A stretch of 64,000 nt of DNA from assembly GCA_046328525.1 (NCBI GenBank), contig JAXLWK010000004.1, positions 496,001-560,000 on the forward strand. Reading direction: 5' to 3'. Both the position numbers and the translations under genes were made by a program. Source of the DNA: JBDHWG01 sp046328525 (GTDB taxonomy: Bacteria; Chloroflexota; Anaerolineae; Epilineales; JAHCIE01). Positions 7,642-14,235 of this stretch are shown here, piece by piece. Each line of letters starts with the position of its first letter. Position 1 is the first letter of the stretch. Under the pieces are notes generated by a model. It was not told where the DNA came from, ran no database searches, and saw only the letters and a list, made by a program, of their open reading frames with translations.

Positions 7642-9105
7642 TTACCCTTTGATGACCCCAATGGGGCGCATGCGGGCGACTTCCTTCGACAGGCCGGCGC
7701 GGTGCACCACATCCACCACCTGGTCCACGTTCTTGTAGGCGAGGGGTTGCTCTTCCGCCAGCCCTTTCCAGCTCCGCGCCCGGGCGATAACCCCCTCTTT
7801 CTCCAGCTCCTCGTCAATGCGCCGTCCCTGCGCCTGCTTCGCCGACGCCGTGCGGCTCATGGCGCGACCCGCGCCGTGGCACGTCGTCCCGAACGTCTGC
7901 TGCATGCTGCCCGGCTGCCCGACCAGCACCCAACTGGCGCGGCCCATGTCGCCGGGGATGATCACCGGCTGGCCGACCGCCTGGTAGACCTCGGGGACCT
8001 CCGGGTGGCCGGGGGGAAACGCGCGGGTCGCGCCCTTGCGATGCACCCACACCGGCTTCACGTGGCCGTGGATCGCATGCTCCTCGAGCTTGGCGATGTT
8101 GTGGGCCACGTCGTAGATGAGCGCCATGTCGAGCGCTTCCCACGTGCGCCCGAACACTTCGGCGAACACCTCCCGCGTCTGCCACATCAGGAGCTGGCGG
8201 TTGCACCACGCGAAGTTGGCGGCGGCGCGCATTGCCCCGATGTAGCCCCGGCCCTCCGGGCTGTGGGCCGGGGCGCACGCGAGCTGCTGGTCGGGCAGAG
8301 CGATGCCGTACCGCTGCGGCGCGTCCCGCAGGGCGTGAAGGGCGTCGTCGCACACCTGGTAGCCCAGGCCGCGCGAGCCGGAGTGGATCATCACGCACAC
8401 CATGCCCTCGCGCAGCCCCATCGCCTCGGCCGCCTCGGCGTCGAAGATCTCCTCGACGACCTGCACCTCGAGGAAGTGGTTCCCGGAGCCGAGCGTCCCG
8501 CACTGCTCCGCGCCCCGGTCCAGCGCTCGGTCGCTGACGTTCTTCGGCTCCGCGCCGGCCAGCCGCCCGCCGGCCTCAGTGTGGGCGATGTCGGCGTCCG
8601 TCGCCAGGCCGCGGCCCTTGAGGTAGCCGACGCCATCAGCCATCAGGTGGCGCAGCTCGCCGCGCTCGAAGCGGTACTTGCCGGAGCGCCCGACGCCCGT
8701 CGGAATCTGCTCGAACAGGCGGTTGACGAGCTTCTTGAGGCGCGGCGCGACATCCTGCTGCATCAGGTTCGTCCGCACCAGCCGCACTCCGCAGTTGATG
8801 TCGTAGCCGACGCCGCCGGGGGAGATGACGCCGCCTTCCTCCGGGTCCGTCGCCGCGACGCCACCGATGGGGAAGCCGTAGCCCCAGTGGATGTCGGGCA
8901 TGGCGAGGCTGGCGACCTGGATGCCGGGCAGGTGGGCGACGTTGGCGACCTGCTCCGGAGCCTGGTCCGCCTTGAGGTGCGCCATCAGCGCGGGGCTGGC
9001 GTAGATCAGCCCGTCCACGCGCATCCCCTCCTTGTAGCGCTTCGGGATGCGCCACAGGACGTCGTTGACTTTCTCCAGCGGCCCGCTGTAACCCTTGTCA
9101 GGCAT
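7642..9105 (-). CDS. rtcB: RNA-splicing ligase RtcB
   Basis: A 487-residue GTP-dependent RNA ligase that joins 2',3'-cyclic phosphate or 3'-phosphate ends to 5'-OH ends during tRNA splicing or RNA repair. Landmarks in order are MPDIHWGYGFPIGG, the metal-binding DINCGVR, GSGNHFLEV, HSGSRG, and the guanylylation-site HGAGRAMSR near the C terminus. The ATG at 9105 lies 11 bases after the archease stop codon. The ribosome site (AGGA) is weak, consistent with coupling to the upstream gene. The frame extends 5' into archease but is not needed. Confidence 0.97.
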   Translation of the reverse strand: MPDKGYSGPLEKVNDVLWRIPKRYKEGMRVDGLIYASPALMAHLKADQAPEQVANVAHLPGIQVASLAMPDIHWGYGFPIGGVAATDPEEGGVISPGGVGYDINCGVRLVRTNLMQQDVAPRLKKLVNRLFEQIPTGVGRSGKYRFERGELRHLMADGVGYLKGRGLATDADIAHTEAGGRLAGAEPKNVSDRALDRGAEQCGTLGSGNHFLEVQVVEEIFDAEAAEAMGLREGMVCVMIHSGSRGLGYQVCDDALHALRDAPQRYGIALPDQQLACAPAHSPEGRGYIGAMRAAANFAWCNRQLLMWQTREVFAEVFGRTWEALDMALIYDVAHNIAKLEEHAIHGHVKPVWVHRKGATRAFPPGHPEVPEVYQAVGQPVIIPGDMGRASWVLVGQPGSMQQTFGTTCHGAGRAMSRTASAKQAQGRRIDEELEKEGVIARARSWKGLAEEQPLAYKNVDQVVDVVHRAGLSKEVARMRPIGVIKG

Positions 9106-9116
9106 GGGGACACATC

Positions 9117-9527
9117 CTAAATATCCACGATCACCTCGGCGAGCCAGCCGTCGGCGGTCGGCTCGACGCGCAGTCCGTGGTAGGTGATGGCCTTCACTTC
9201 GTGGTCGAGGGCGTGGCGCTGCGGATCCCACGCCTCGCCCCACGCCTCGCCGTCCACGCCCTCTGGCCCGACGCGGGCGCGAAATCGGGCGAACAGGCGG
9301 TGCTCGCCGTCGAAACGGTAGAGGAGCTCGTTCAGCCAGTCGAACAGGAGGAAGGGCAGATCGCGGCCGGCGATATGGAGGGCCACAACGTCGCGCGTCT
9401 CCACCGCCGCCAGGTCCTCGACGATGAGGGAGAACAGCGCCTCGCCCGCCTCGGCGAACAGGGTGTCGAGGTCCGCGGCGGTGACGCGCAGCCCGACGTC
9501 GGCCGTGTGCTCGAACGTCTCGTACAT
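9117..9527 (-). CDS. Archease (RtcB cofactor)
   Basis: A 136-residue archease, the small acidic protein that speeds RtcB guanylylation and multiple turnover. It begins MYETFEHTADVGLRV, the family N-terminal signature with the HTAD metal-site segment, and has the usual FLLFDWLNELLY core. It overlaps the preceding DinB-like gene by one base (TGATG) and is followed 11 bases later by rtcB. The order DinB-archease-rtcB is therefore one transcript. Length is normal for the family. Confidence 0.93.
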   Translation of the reverse strand: MYETFEHTADVGLRVTAADLDTLFAEAGEALFSLIVEDLAAVETRDVVALHIAGRDLPFLLFDWLNELLYRFDGEHRLFARFRARVGPEGVDGEAWGEAWDPQRHALDHEVKAITYHGLRVEPTADGWLAEVIVDI

Positions 9528-10027
9528 CAGCCGCGTTCGTTCAGGAACACGGTGAAGTCCAGGTCGCCCGGCGAGTGGCCGTAGTCGGTCAGGAGCGCGG
9601 CGGCTTCGCTCCGATGCTGCGTCCCGTGGTTGACGACGTGCACCAGGCAGTGCCACAGCACCCGCTCCCGCCTGTGCCCCTCGTCCGTCGTGTAGCGCAC
9701 GACATTGGTCAGATTGGCGTCGCTGAGGCCAGCGAGGTAGTCGCGCATGGCGCGCTCTTCCTGCTGCCACCGCTCCTCCAGCCCGGCAAAGGTCGGGAAG
9801 GCGTCTTCCTGGAGCGCCTCGAAGCCCGCCGTGGTTCCGTGCTGCCACAGCGTGCGCCAGCCATACTCGGAGTCCAGGGTGTGGACGAGGGTGGCGCGGA
9901 GGCTGCCGAAGCTATGCGAGGTGGGCTGGGCGTATTGCTCTGGGCTGACGTGCGCGGCGGCGGCGAGGATGCGGCGCGTCGCCCAGTAGTTGTAGTCGTA
10001 GAGCAACATCACGTCAGCTGTGTTCAT
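9527..10027 (-). CDS. DinB family protein, first gene of the rtcB operon
   Basis: A 166-residue DinB-fold protein with the typical three metal-ligand histidines: His49 in LVHTLDSEYGW and the HGTQHRSE motif near residues 136-141. These enzymes use a metal site for thiol or small-molecule transfer; the substrate is unknown. Translational overlap with archease suggests a link to RNA repair or simply stress co-expression. It is only distantly similar to the DinB-like protein at 70-558. Confidence 0.85.
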   Translation of the reverse strand: MNTADVMLLYDYNYWATRRILAAAAHVSPEQYAQPTSHSFGSLRATLVHTLDSEYGWRTLWQHGTTAGFEALQEDAFPTFAGLEERWQQEERAMRDYLAGLSDANLTNVVRYTTDEGHRRERVLWHCLVHVVNHGTQHRSEAAALLTDYGHSPGDLDFTVFLNERG

Positions 10028-10053
10028 CCGTCTCCCTGCGTGTAGTGCGCTGA

Positions 10054-10323
10054 TTATGCGGCTGTGCGACCCGAGCGGTCAGTTTCGAGAAGCCACTTGC
10101 TAAAGTGCTCGATCATCACGCCGGTCACTTCTCGCTCGTCATCGGGCGCAAACCCGATATACGCATAAAGATCCACATCCGTCCAGATGCTTGGAACAGG
10201 CTCTCCAGTGAAGTAGATCGTCAGAGAATCGGCCGTTGGGTTGTAGTGAACCCAGAGCTTGGACGGCTCAATGGTCTTCGGAAAGTAGGCTCGCACCGAT
10301 TCTGGAATGACTATCGTCGCCAT
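10054..10323 (-). CDS. DUF2283-like small protein
   Basis: An 89-residue protein with the DUF2283 pattern: YNPTADSLTIYF early, then VTGVMIEHFSKWL near the end. The family often sits next to small RNase-like toxins. It is the third gene of a tight minus-strand operon and overlaps the upstream gene by 13 bases. Function is unproven; it may be an accessory antitoxin. Base composition is lower in GC than the neighbours, hinting at transfer. Confidence 0.6.
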   Translation of the reverse strand: MATIVIPESVRAYFPKTIEPSKLWVHYNPTADSLTIYFTGEPVPSIWTDVDLYAYIGFAPDDEREVTGVMIEHFSKWLLETDRSGRTAA

Positions 10324-10610
10324 ATGACTGTCTCCCCGGTTTTGAGCCGGTTCACACGATAGGCCGTGACGACCTCCCCCTGATCTGTAACCACTTTCAG
10401 CATCCACCGCTGCGGCTGACGTTGATACATCCGATAGTACACAAGACGGTCGGGGTCTACGGCATCCTGAGCAATGCAGTCGGGCAGCCGTATGGTTTGT
10501 TCTATCTCAATCACGTCCGAGACGTCCGGGTGTTCGACGAGAATATGGTAAGTATAGCACTCTGACGTCAACTCCACTATGCGGCCTTGCGGATCTGTCG
10601 TCGTGAACAC
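10311..10610 (-). CDS. BECR-fold (RelE/EndoU-like) candidate toxin
   Basis: A 99-residue protein resembling the PBECR/DUF4258 group of small ribonuclease domains. It shows a His in YHILVEHP, an RLVYYR strand and a closing VVTAYRVNR...VIWRR strand. Such proteins cut RNA and are held in check by an antitoxin. I prefer the GTG at 10610 because GGAG stands seven bases before it. An ATG at 10661 would add 17 residues and overlap the antitoxin gene by 16 bases. It lies between a DFWDNP-type antitoxin and a DUF2283 gene. Confidence 0.6.
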   Translation of the reverse strand: MFTTTDPQGRIVELTSECYTYHILVEHPDVSDVIEIEQTIRLPDCIAQDAVDPDRLVYYRMYQRQPQRWMLKVVTDQGEVVTAYRVNRLKTGETVIWRR

Positions 10611-10645
10611 AGCCGTCTCCAAAACGCAAAACGATATCGCCCTGA

Positions 10646-10855
10646 TCAGGCATTGTTCCAATCCTCGTCATCATATGGATTGTCCCAGAAGTCGAGGCTG
10701 CTCCCTGATGCTGCGAGCAGGTCACTAAAGTCGTCAGCGGTCTCTTCGACAACGAAAACGGTCACTCGTGAGCCAGGCGGGAACGGGACCTCGATCTCGA
10801 CATGACCATCCTCGGTGACTTGTACTTCATATTTGAGGGCGGCTTGAGCATTCAT
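10646..10855 (-). CDS. Small antitoxin-like protein with FWDNP tail
   Basis: A 69-residue acidic protein. The N-terminal part (YEVQVTEDGHVEIEVPFPPGSRVTVFVVEE) resembles the dimerisation strand of AbrB/MazE-like or DUF2281-type antitoxins. The tail DFWDNPYDDEDWNNA is a peptide typical of antitoxins that wrap a toxin. GGGGAGAAG precedes the ATG at 10855. It is the first gene of a three-gene operon with a toxin candidate and a DUF2283 protein, and would normally autoregulate the unit. Confidence 0.65.
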   Translation of the reverse strand: MNAQAALKYEVQVTEDGHVEIEVPFPPGSRVTVFVVEETADDFSDLLAASGSSLDFWDNPYDDEDWNNA

Positions 10856-10894
10856 GCTGGTCTTCTCCCCGGTCCTGCGCTTCTTGCTACCCCT

Positions 10895-10903
10895 ATTATA
10901 GCA
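10895..10903 (-). promoter_or_regulatory. Extended -10 promoter of the toxin-antitoxin operon
   Basis: On the minus strand TGCTATAAT is a perfect extended -10 element. The start would fall near 10888, about 33 bases before the antitoxin ATG. The -35 region is poor, as is common for extended -10 promoters. Confidence 0.65.
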
Positions 10904-10931
10904 TACGGGCCGGAGTCGGAATTCCCGCGTG

Positions 10932-11735
10932 TCATGCCCCGGCCAGACGCGCGACGTCGGGGCATTTGCGCAGGCGAGCCAGGGCGCGGCTCTTCAGCAC
11001 CCACACGTTCGCCGGTGTCGTCCGCAAGGCCCGCGCCACCGCCGTCACGCTCTCCCCATCGAGGAACAGGCGCAGGATCGTCTCCGCCTGGGCCGCGCTG
11101 CGCAGACAGTCGCGGATGGCGCGGCGCAACGCCCCTTCCTCCGCCGCCGCCTCCGCCGCAGCTTGCGCATCCTCGGCGCGCGGGTCGGCCGGCGACACCC
11201 CCTCCTCCTCGACATCGTCGCTCCGCAGCGCGACCAGGCGCGGCGTCTCGTCCGCCCGCCCGGCCGCGCCCATCTCGCGCACCAGCACGATCCGCGCGTA
11301 GCCCAGGAACGCCCACGGCTCGCGCACGTCGTCCAGCCGCCGCCAGATGATCTCCAGGGCGCGCTGGGCGGCGCTCTCGGCGGTCTCGGCGTCGTGGGTA
11401 CGGGCGCGGGCGACGGCGTGCAGGTAGCGGCCCAGCTCGTCGAAGGCGCGGTCGGCGCGGGGGCCGCGGCGCTCGCAGCACGCGGCGTAGAGGTAGGGGC
11501 AGTAGGCGCGGACGACGGCGCGCTCGGCGCGCTGGCGCGGCGTGTCGCCGGGCCGGGGGCGGAGCGACGCCGGCGACGCGCTCGCCTCGGCGAGGGCCTG
11601 CGCCTCGGCGACGAAGGCGTCCCAGTCGGCGACGAGGGCCCAGCCCTGGTTGGCGAGGACGCGGCGCACGGCGGCGGCGCACTCCGTGGCGAGGGTGGCG
11701 GCGTCTGTGGGAGGCGGCGGTGGGACCTGGCTCAT
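10932..11735 (-). CDS. Sigma-70 family (ECF-type) RNA polymerase sigma factor
   Basis: A 267-residue sigma-like protein. A region-2-like segment spans about residues 100-165 (QRALEIIWRRLDDVREPWAFLGYARI). An acidic linker follows, then a region 4 near 205-262 with ILRLFLDGESVTAVARALRTTPANVWVLKSRALARLRK, a clear helix-turn-helix. The first 90 residues are Pro/Ala-rich and not a standard sigma domain. It begins 16 bases after the SDR stop codon and shares that transcript. No anti-sigma gene is adjacent. Confidence 0.8.
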   Translation of the reverse strand: MSQVPPPPPTDAATLATECAAAVRRVLANQGWALVADWDAFVAEAQALAEASASPASLRPRPGDTPRQRAERAVVRAYCPYLYAACCERRGPRADRAFDELGRYLHAVARARTHDAETAESAAQRALEIIWRRLDDVREPWAFLGYARIVLVREMGAAGRADETPRLVALRSDDVEEEGVSPADPRAEDAQAAAEAAAEEGALRRAIRDCLRSAAQAETILRLFLDGESVTAVARALRTTPANVWVLKSRALARLRKCPDVARLAGA

Positions 11736-11751
11736 GTCGGCGCGGGCAGGG

Positions 11752-12636
11752 CTATCCCTGGCGGTACGCGGCCGCGCCTTCCGCCTCGCTGTACGGCGGG
11801 ATGGCGCTGACGCGCAGGTGGAAGGGCAGGCCCGGCTGGCCCAGCACGCGGCGCACGCCGGCGCGGAGGACGCCGGTGACGAGTTGCAGCGGACCGAGGA
11901 CGCGCACCTCCAGCCCGGTCTTGCCGTCGGTCGCCGACGACGCGAGCCAGACGGCGCGCTCGGCCGGGACTTCGGGCATGTTGCCCCAGAACTGGACGAC
12001 GGTCTCCAGGGCGCGGACCGTCTTCTCGTAGCCCTGAATGACGGTCACGTTCTCCAGCAGATCCGTCACCACCATGCCGGGGCTGAAGGCGTAGACGCCG
12101 ACGCCGCTGGCCTTCGACTCCTTCGCCAGGGCCAGGGTGAAGTTGCGCACCCACGCCTTGCTCGACGCGTAGGCGTTCTGGTTCGGCACCGGCTCGTTCG
12201 CGCCGCGCCCCAGCAGGTTGATGAGCTTGCCGCGCCGGCGCGGGACGAAGTACTGCATGGCGACGAGGGAGCCGAAGTAGACGCCCAGGGTGTTGGTGCG
12301 CGTCACCTGGACGAACTGCTCCGGCGCCATGGACATCGTTGGCCCATACGGCCCGGCGATGCCGGCGTTGTTCACCCAGACCTCGTAGTGGCCGAACGTG
12401 TCCAGGGCGTGCTGGCCGAGGGCGCGCACCTGCTCCAGGTCCCCCACGTCGCACGCCAGGCCGGTGGCCTGCACGCCGCGAGACAGGAAGTCGGCGACGG
12501 TGCTGTCCACGGCGGCCGCCGAGCGCGAGGAAATGACGATGGCCGCGCCCGCGCGCGCATACGCCTGGGCGATGGCGAGGCCGAGGCCGCGGGTGCTGCC
12601 GGTGATGACGGCGACTTTGCCAGTGAGCTTACCCAT
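11752..12636 (-). CDS. Short-chain dehydrogenase/reductase
   Basis: A 294-residue classical SDR that would oxidise or reduce a small alcohol/ketone with NAD(P). It has the nucleotide motif TGSTRGLG near residues 13-20, NNAG near 89-92, and catalytic Tyr and Lys in YASSK near 156-160 (Ser replaced by a Leu-Leu-Gly stretch before it is a possible weakness). The C-terminal 60 residues extend past the usual SDR end. GGAG lies 12 bases before the ATG. The sigma gene follows at once, so this enzyme and the sigma factor are co-expressed. Confidence 0.85.
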   Translation of the reverse strand: MGKLTGKVAVITGSTRGLGLAIAQAYARAGAAIVISSRSAAAVDSTVADFLSRGVQATGLACDVGDLEQVRALGQHALDTFGHYEVWVNNAGIAGPYGPTMSMAPEQFVQVTRTNTLGVYFGSLVAMQYFVPRRRGKLINLLGRGANEPVPNQNAYASSKAWVRNFTLALAKESKASGVGVYAFSPGMVVTDLLENVTVIQGYEKTVRALETVVQFWGNMPEVPAERAVWLASSATDGKTGLEVRVLGPLQLVTGVLRAGVRRVLGQPGLPFHLRVSAIPPYSEAEGAAAYRQG

Positions 12637-12662
12637 GAACGAACGTCTCCTGCGTCGAGGCT

Positions 12663-12699
12663 ACTCAGTGGAAATCAACTCACATTCCACCTGAGTATA
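12663..12699 (-). promoter_or_regulatory. Promoter with overlapping operator-like inverted repeat
   Basis: On the minus strand TGCTATACT (12694-12702) is an extended -10. Directly over the start site lies an inverted repeat, ACTCAGTGGAA (12663-12673) against TTCCACCTGAGT (12685-12696), matching apart from one bulged base. The position suits a repressor controlling the SDR-sigma operon. Confidence 0.6.
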
Positions 12700-12719
12700 G
12701 CATGGACGCGGAAGAGCGC

Positions 12720-13157
12720 CTAAACAGCGTCGGCCACCAGGCCCAGATCGCGGAAGACGCCGAGGAGGTTCTGAGTGATGTGATACTCCGCGATCTGGCC
12801 GTCGGCGAGGCGGAAGATGGTCACGCCGCGCCACGCCACCCGTTTCCCGGTCGGCGCGAGCGGCGGCCCGTTGCGGTGTCCCAGGTCGCCGGTGTTGATG
12901 CCGGCCGCCGTCCAGACGGCCGCGACGAGGTCGCCCTCGGCGATCAGGTCGTCCAGCGTGTAGTGCAGATCGGAGAAGCGGCGGAGGTTGAGAGCGACGA
13001 ACTCTTTGACGCCGGACGGGCCGGGCGGCACGTCGGGCGGCGCGTCGGTGTCGCGGAACTGGGGGGCGAACAGATCATCGGCGGCGGCGAGGCGGCCGTG
13101 GTTCCAGACCTCGTCGTAGAAGCGGCGAACGACTTGCTTGTTGCGCTCAACAGACAT
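12720..13157 (-). CDS. SnoaL-like ester cyclase/polyketide cyclase family protein
   Basis: A 145-residue NTF2-fold protein of the SnoaL-like group. It shows MSVERNKQVVRRFYDEVWN at the start, a central Asp/His-rich pocket, GVTIFRLADGQIAEYHITQN and a short hydrophobic tail. Members act as cyclases, isomerases or binding proteins; the substrate cannot be told. The ATG at 13157 has GGGGAG two bases upstream; the longer frame reaches 13265 without a ribosome site. It is read in the same direction as the SDR gene, whose own promoter lies between. Confidence 0.8.
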   Translation of the reverse strand: MSVERNKQVVRRFYDEVWNHGRLAAADDLFAPQFRDTDAPPDVPPGPSGVKEFVALNLRRFSDLHYTLDDLIAEGDLVAAVWTAAGINTGDLGHRNGPPLAPTGKRVAWRGVTIFRLADGQIAEYHITQNLLGVFRDLGLVADAV

Positions 13158-13487
13158 GGCTCCCCCTGCGATAACGGGTCGGCTCGGGGTAACAAGGGTC
13201 TCCTGATTATACGGTGGCAATGCTCTTTGCGGAACGACCAGGCGAACGATCTGGCTATCGGCCATGCGAATGAGTGGCAGGCTACCGGCGCAAATGAGGG
13301 TGACAGAAAGACCGACAGCACTTTAAGACTCCCACTTCTATGCCAGGAATCATGCCGCAGCGCGTTAGAATTGGGATGCCTACTGCCACGGATTGAGTAG
13401 TAAACGGACGCTGGCGGCGGGGTAGGGGCCGCTCTCCACCCTTATCGTTAACCATGCGAAATGGGGGTCACTCGACAAAAAGAGGCG

Positions 13488-13516
13488 TTGACAGGAGCGT
13501 GGGGGTGTGGTTTAAT
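13488..13516 (+). promoter_or_regulatory. Near-consensus promoter of the structured RNA
   Basis: TTGACA at 13488-13493, a 17-base spacer and TTTAAT at 13511-13516. The predicted start, near 13523, is the first base of the closing helix of the RNA described next. No gene start or ribosome site follows. Confidence 0.7.
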
Positions 13517-13522
13517 AGAGTT

Positions 13523-13866
13523 GAAGCTCTTGGTAGCGAAAGATAGATACGACTCTCTATCTACTTTATCCTCTCACAGCGTATCCAGCGAAAGCTACGC
13601 TGTATGCTCTCCGCCAATGGCATCGAGAGAGTGTGACCACCGGTTATTGAACTGCGGGTCGCATACCGGATAAAGGACGAACAGTAACACCTATTCTGGA
13701 GTAATGCTTTCTACAGTGAAAGGGAAGCGTTACAGACTACTCGGCTTGACCATGGCGAACGAGTAGAGTGTGAGCAACGGCCCACAACGGACATGCTGCG
13801 GCACATCCCAGAAACCAGGGTTTGATGAAAGAGAAGTGGGTCTATTGAGTAAGTATCAAGAGCTTC
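13523..13866 (+). ncRNA. Unassigned structured RNA of about 344 nt
   Basis: GAAGCTCTTGGTA (13523-13535) pairs with TATCAAGAGCTTC (13854-13866) over 13 bases, closing the whole element. Inside are AGATAG/CTATCT (13541/13557), ACAGCGT/ACGCTGT (13576/13597) carrying an AGC-GAAA-GCT tetraloop, CTCTC/GAGAG (13607/13625), CCGGT/ACCGG (13640/13665), GTAATGCTT/AAGCGTTAC (13701/13725), CTACTCG/CGAGTAG (13737/13760) and GGCCCAC/GTGGGTC (13779/13836). CTCACA at 13573 can also reach TGTGAG at 13769. Promoter and terminator frame it, and no credible ORF is present. I could not match it to RNase P, tmRNA, SRP or 6S RNA. Its GC content (42-55% in stretches I counted) is below the surroundings. Confidence 0.65.
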
Positions 13867-13916
13867 GTCCTTTTCCTCAGCTTCCTTCCTCGTGACTGTT
13901 CATCTCTCGCTCCACG

Positions 13917-13953
13917 GTACCCGCCCGGCGCCCGCTGGGCGGGTACTCTTTTC
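13917..13953 (+). terminator. Intrinsic terminator after the structured RNA
   Basis: A perfect 10-base stem GTACCCGCCC/GGGCGGGTAC with a 10-base loop, followed by TCTTTTCCC. It lies 50 bases beyond the closing helix and would end the transcript near 13953. Confidence 0.85.
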
Positions 13954-14008
13954 CCTCGCGCATGAGCAACGGATTCTGATCCACTCTCCCATGGGCAGAT
14001 GGTGGCTC

Positions 14009-14088
14009 GGACCACGAAGGACACGAAATCGCACGAAAAACGCGAAAGGGACGTGCCCCGCGGCTCGTTTTCGTGCCGTTCGTGGTCC
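14009..14088. repeat. Repeat family C, copy 2
   Basis: An inverted repeat from GGACCACGAAGGACACGAAA to TTCGTGGTCC, the best match to the copy at 2160. Between it and the S41 gene lie a stem around 14138-14180 (GGGTGGTT with AACCACCC) and a GCGGTATACCGC palindrome at about 14205-14224 that recurs at 30993. No gene is seen between 13954 and 14235. Confidence 0.75.
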
Positions 14089-14235
14089 AACGCCCTCCTC
14101 CGCAGTGGTACGCCCCCTTCACCCAGGCATGAAACGGGGGTGGTTCGGAGGGACTTAGCCTCTCCAAACCACCCCAACCAGAGAAAGGCAAACGGCGGTG
14201 GTCGAAACGCGGTATACCGCGTCTCGCTGGCCTTG

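Noticed and set aside
13461..13673. A 70-codon frame across the promoter and 5' half of the RNA element
   Set aside because: It begins before the predicted promoter, has no ribosome site and no recognisable protein features; the helices explain the sequence better.
13523..13866. Identification of the RNA as RNase P, tmRNA, SRP or 6S RNA
   Set aside because: The RNase P core words (GAGGAAAGTCC and ACAGAACCC types), the tmRNA tRNA-like ends and tag, and the SRP loop words were not found.
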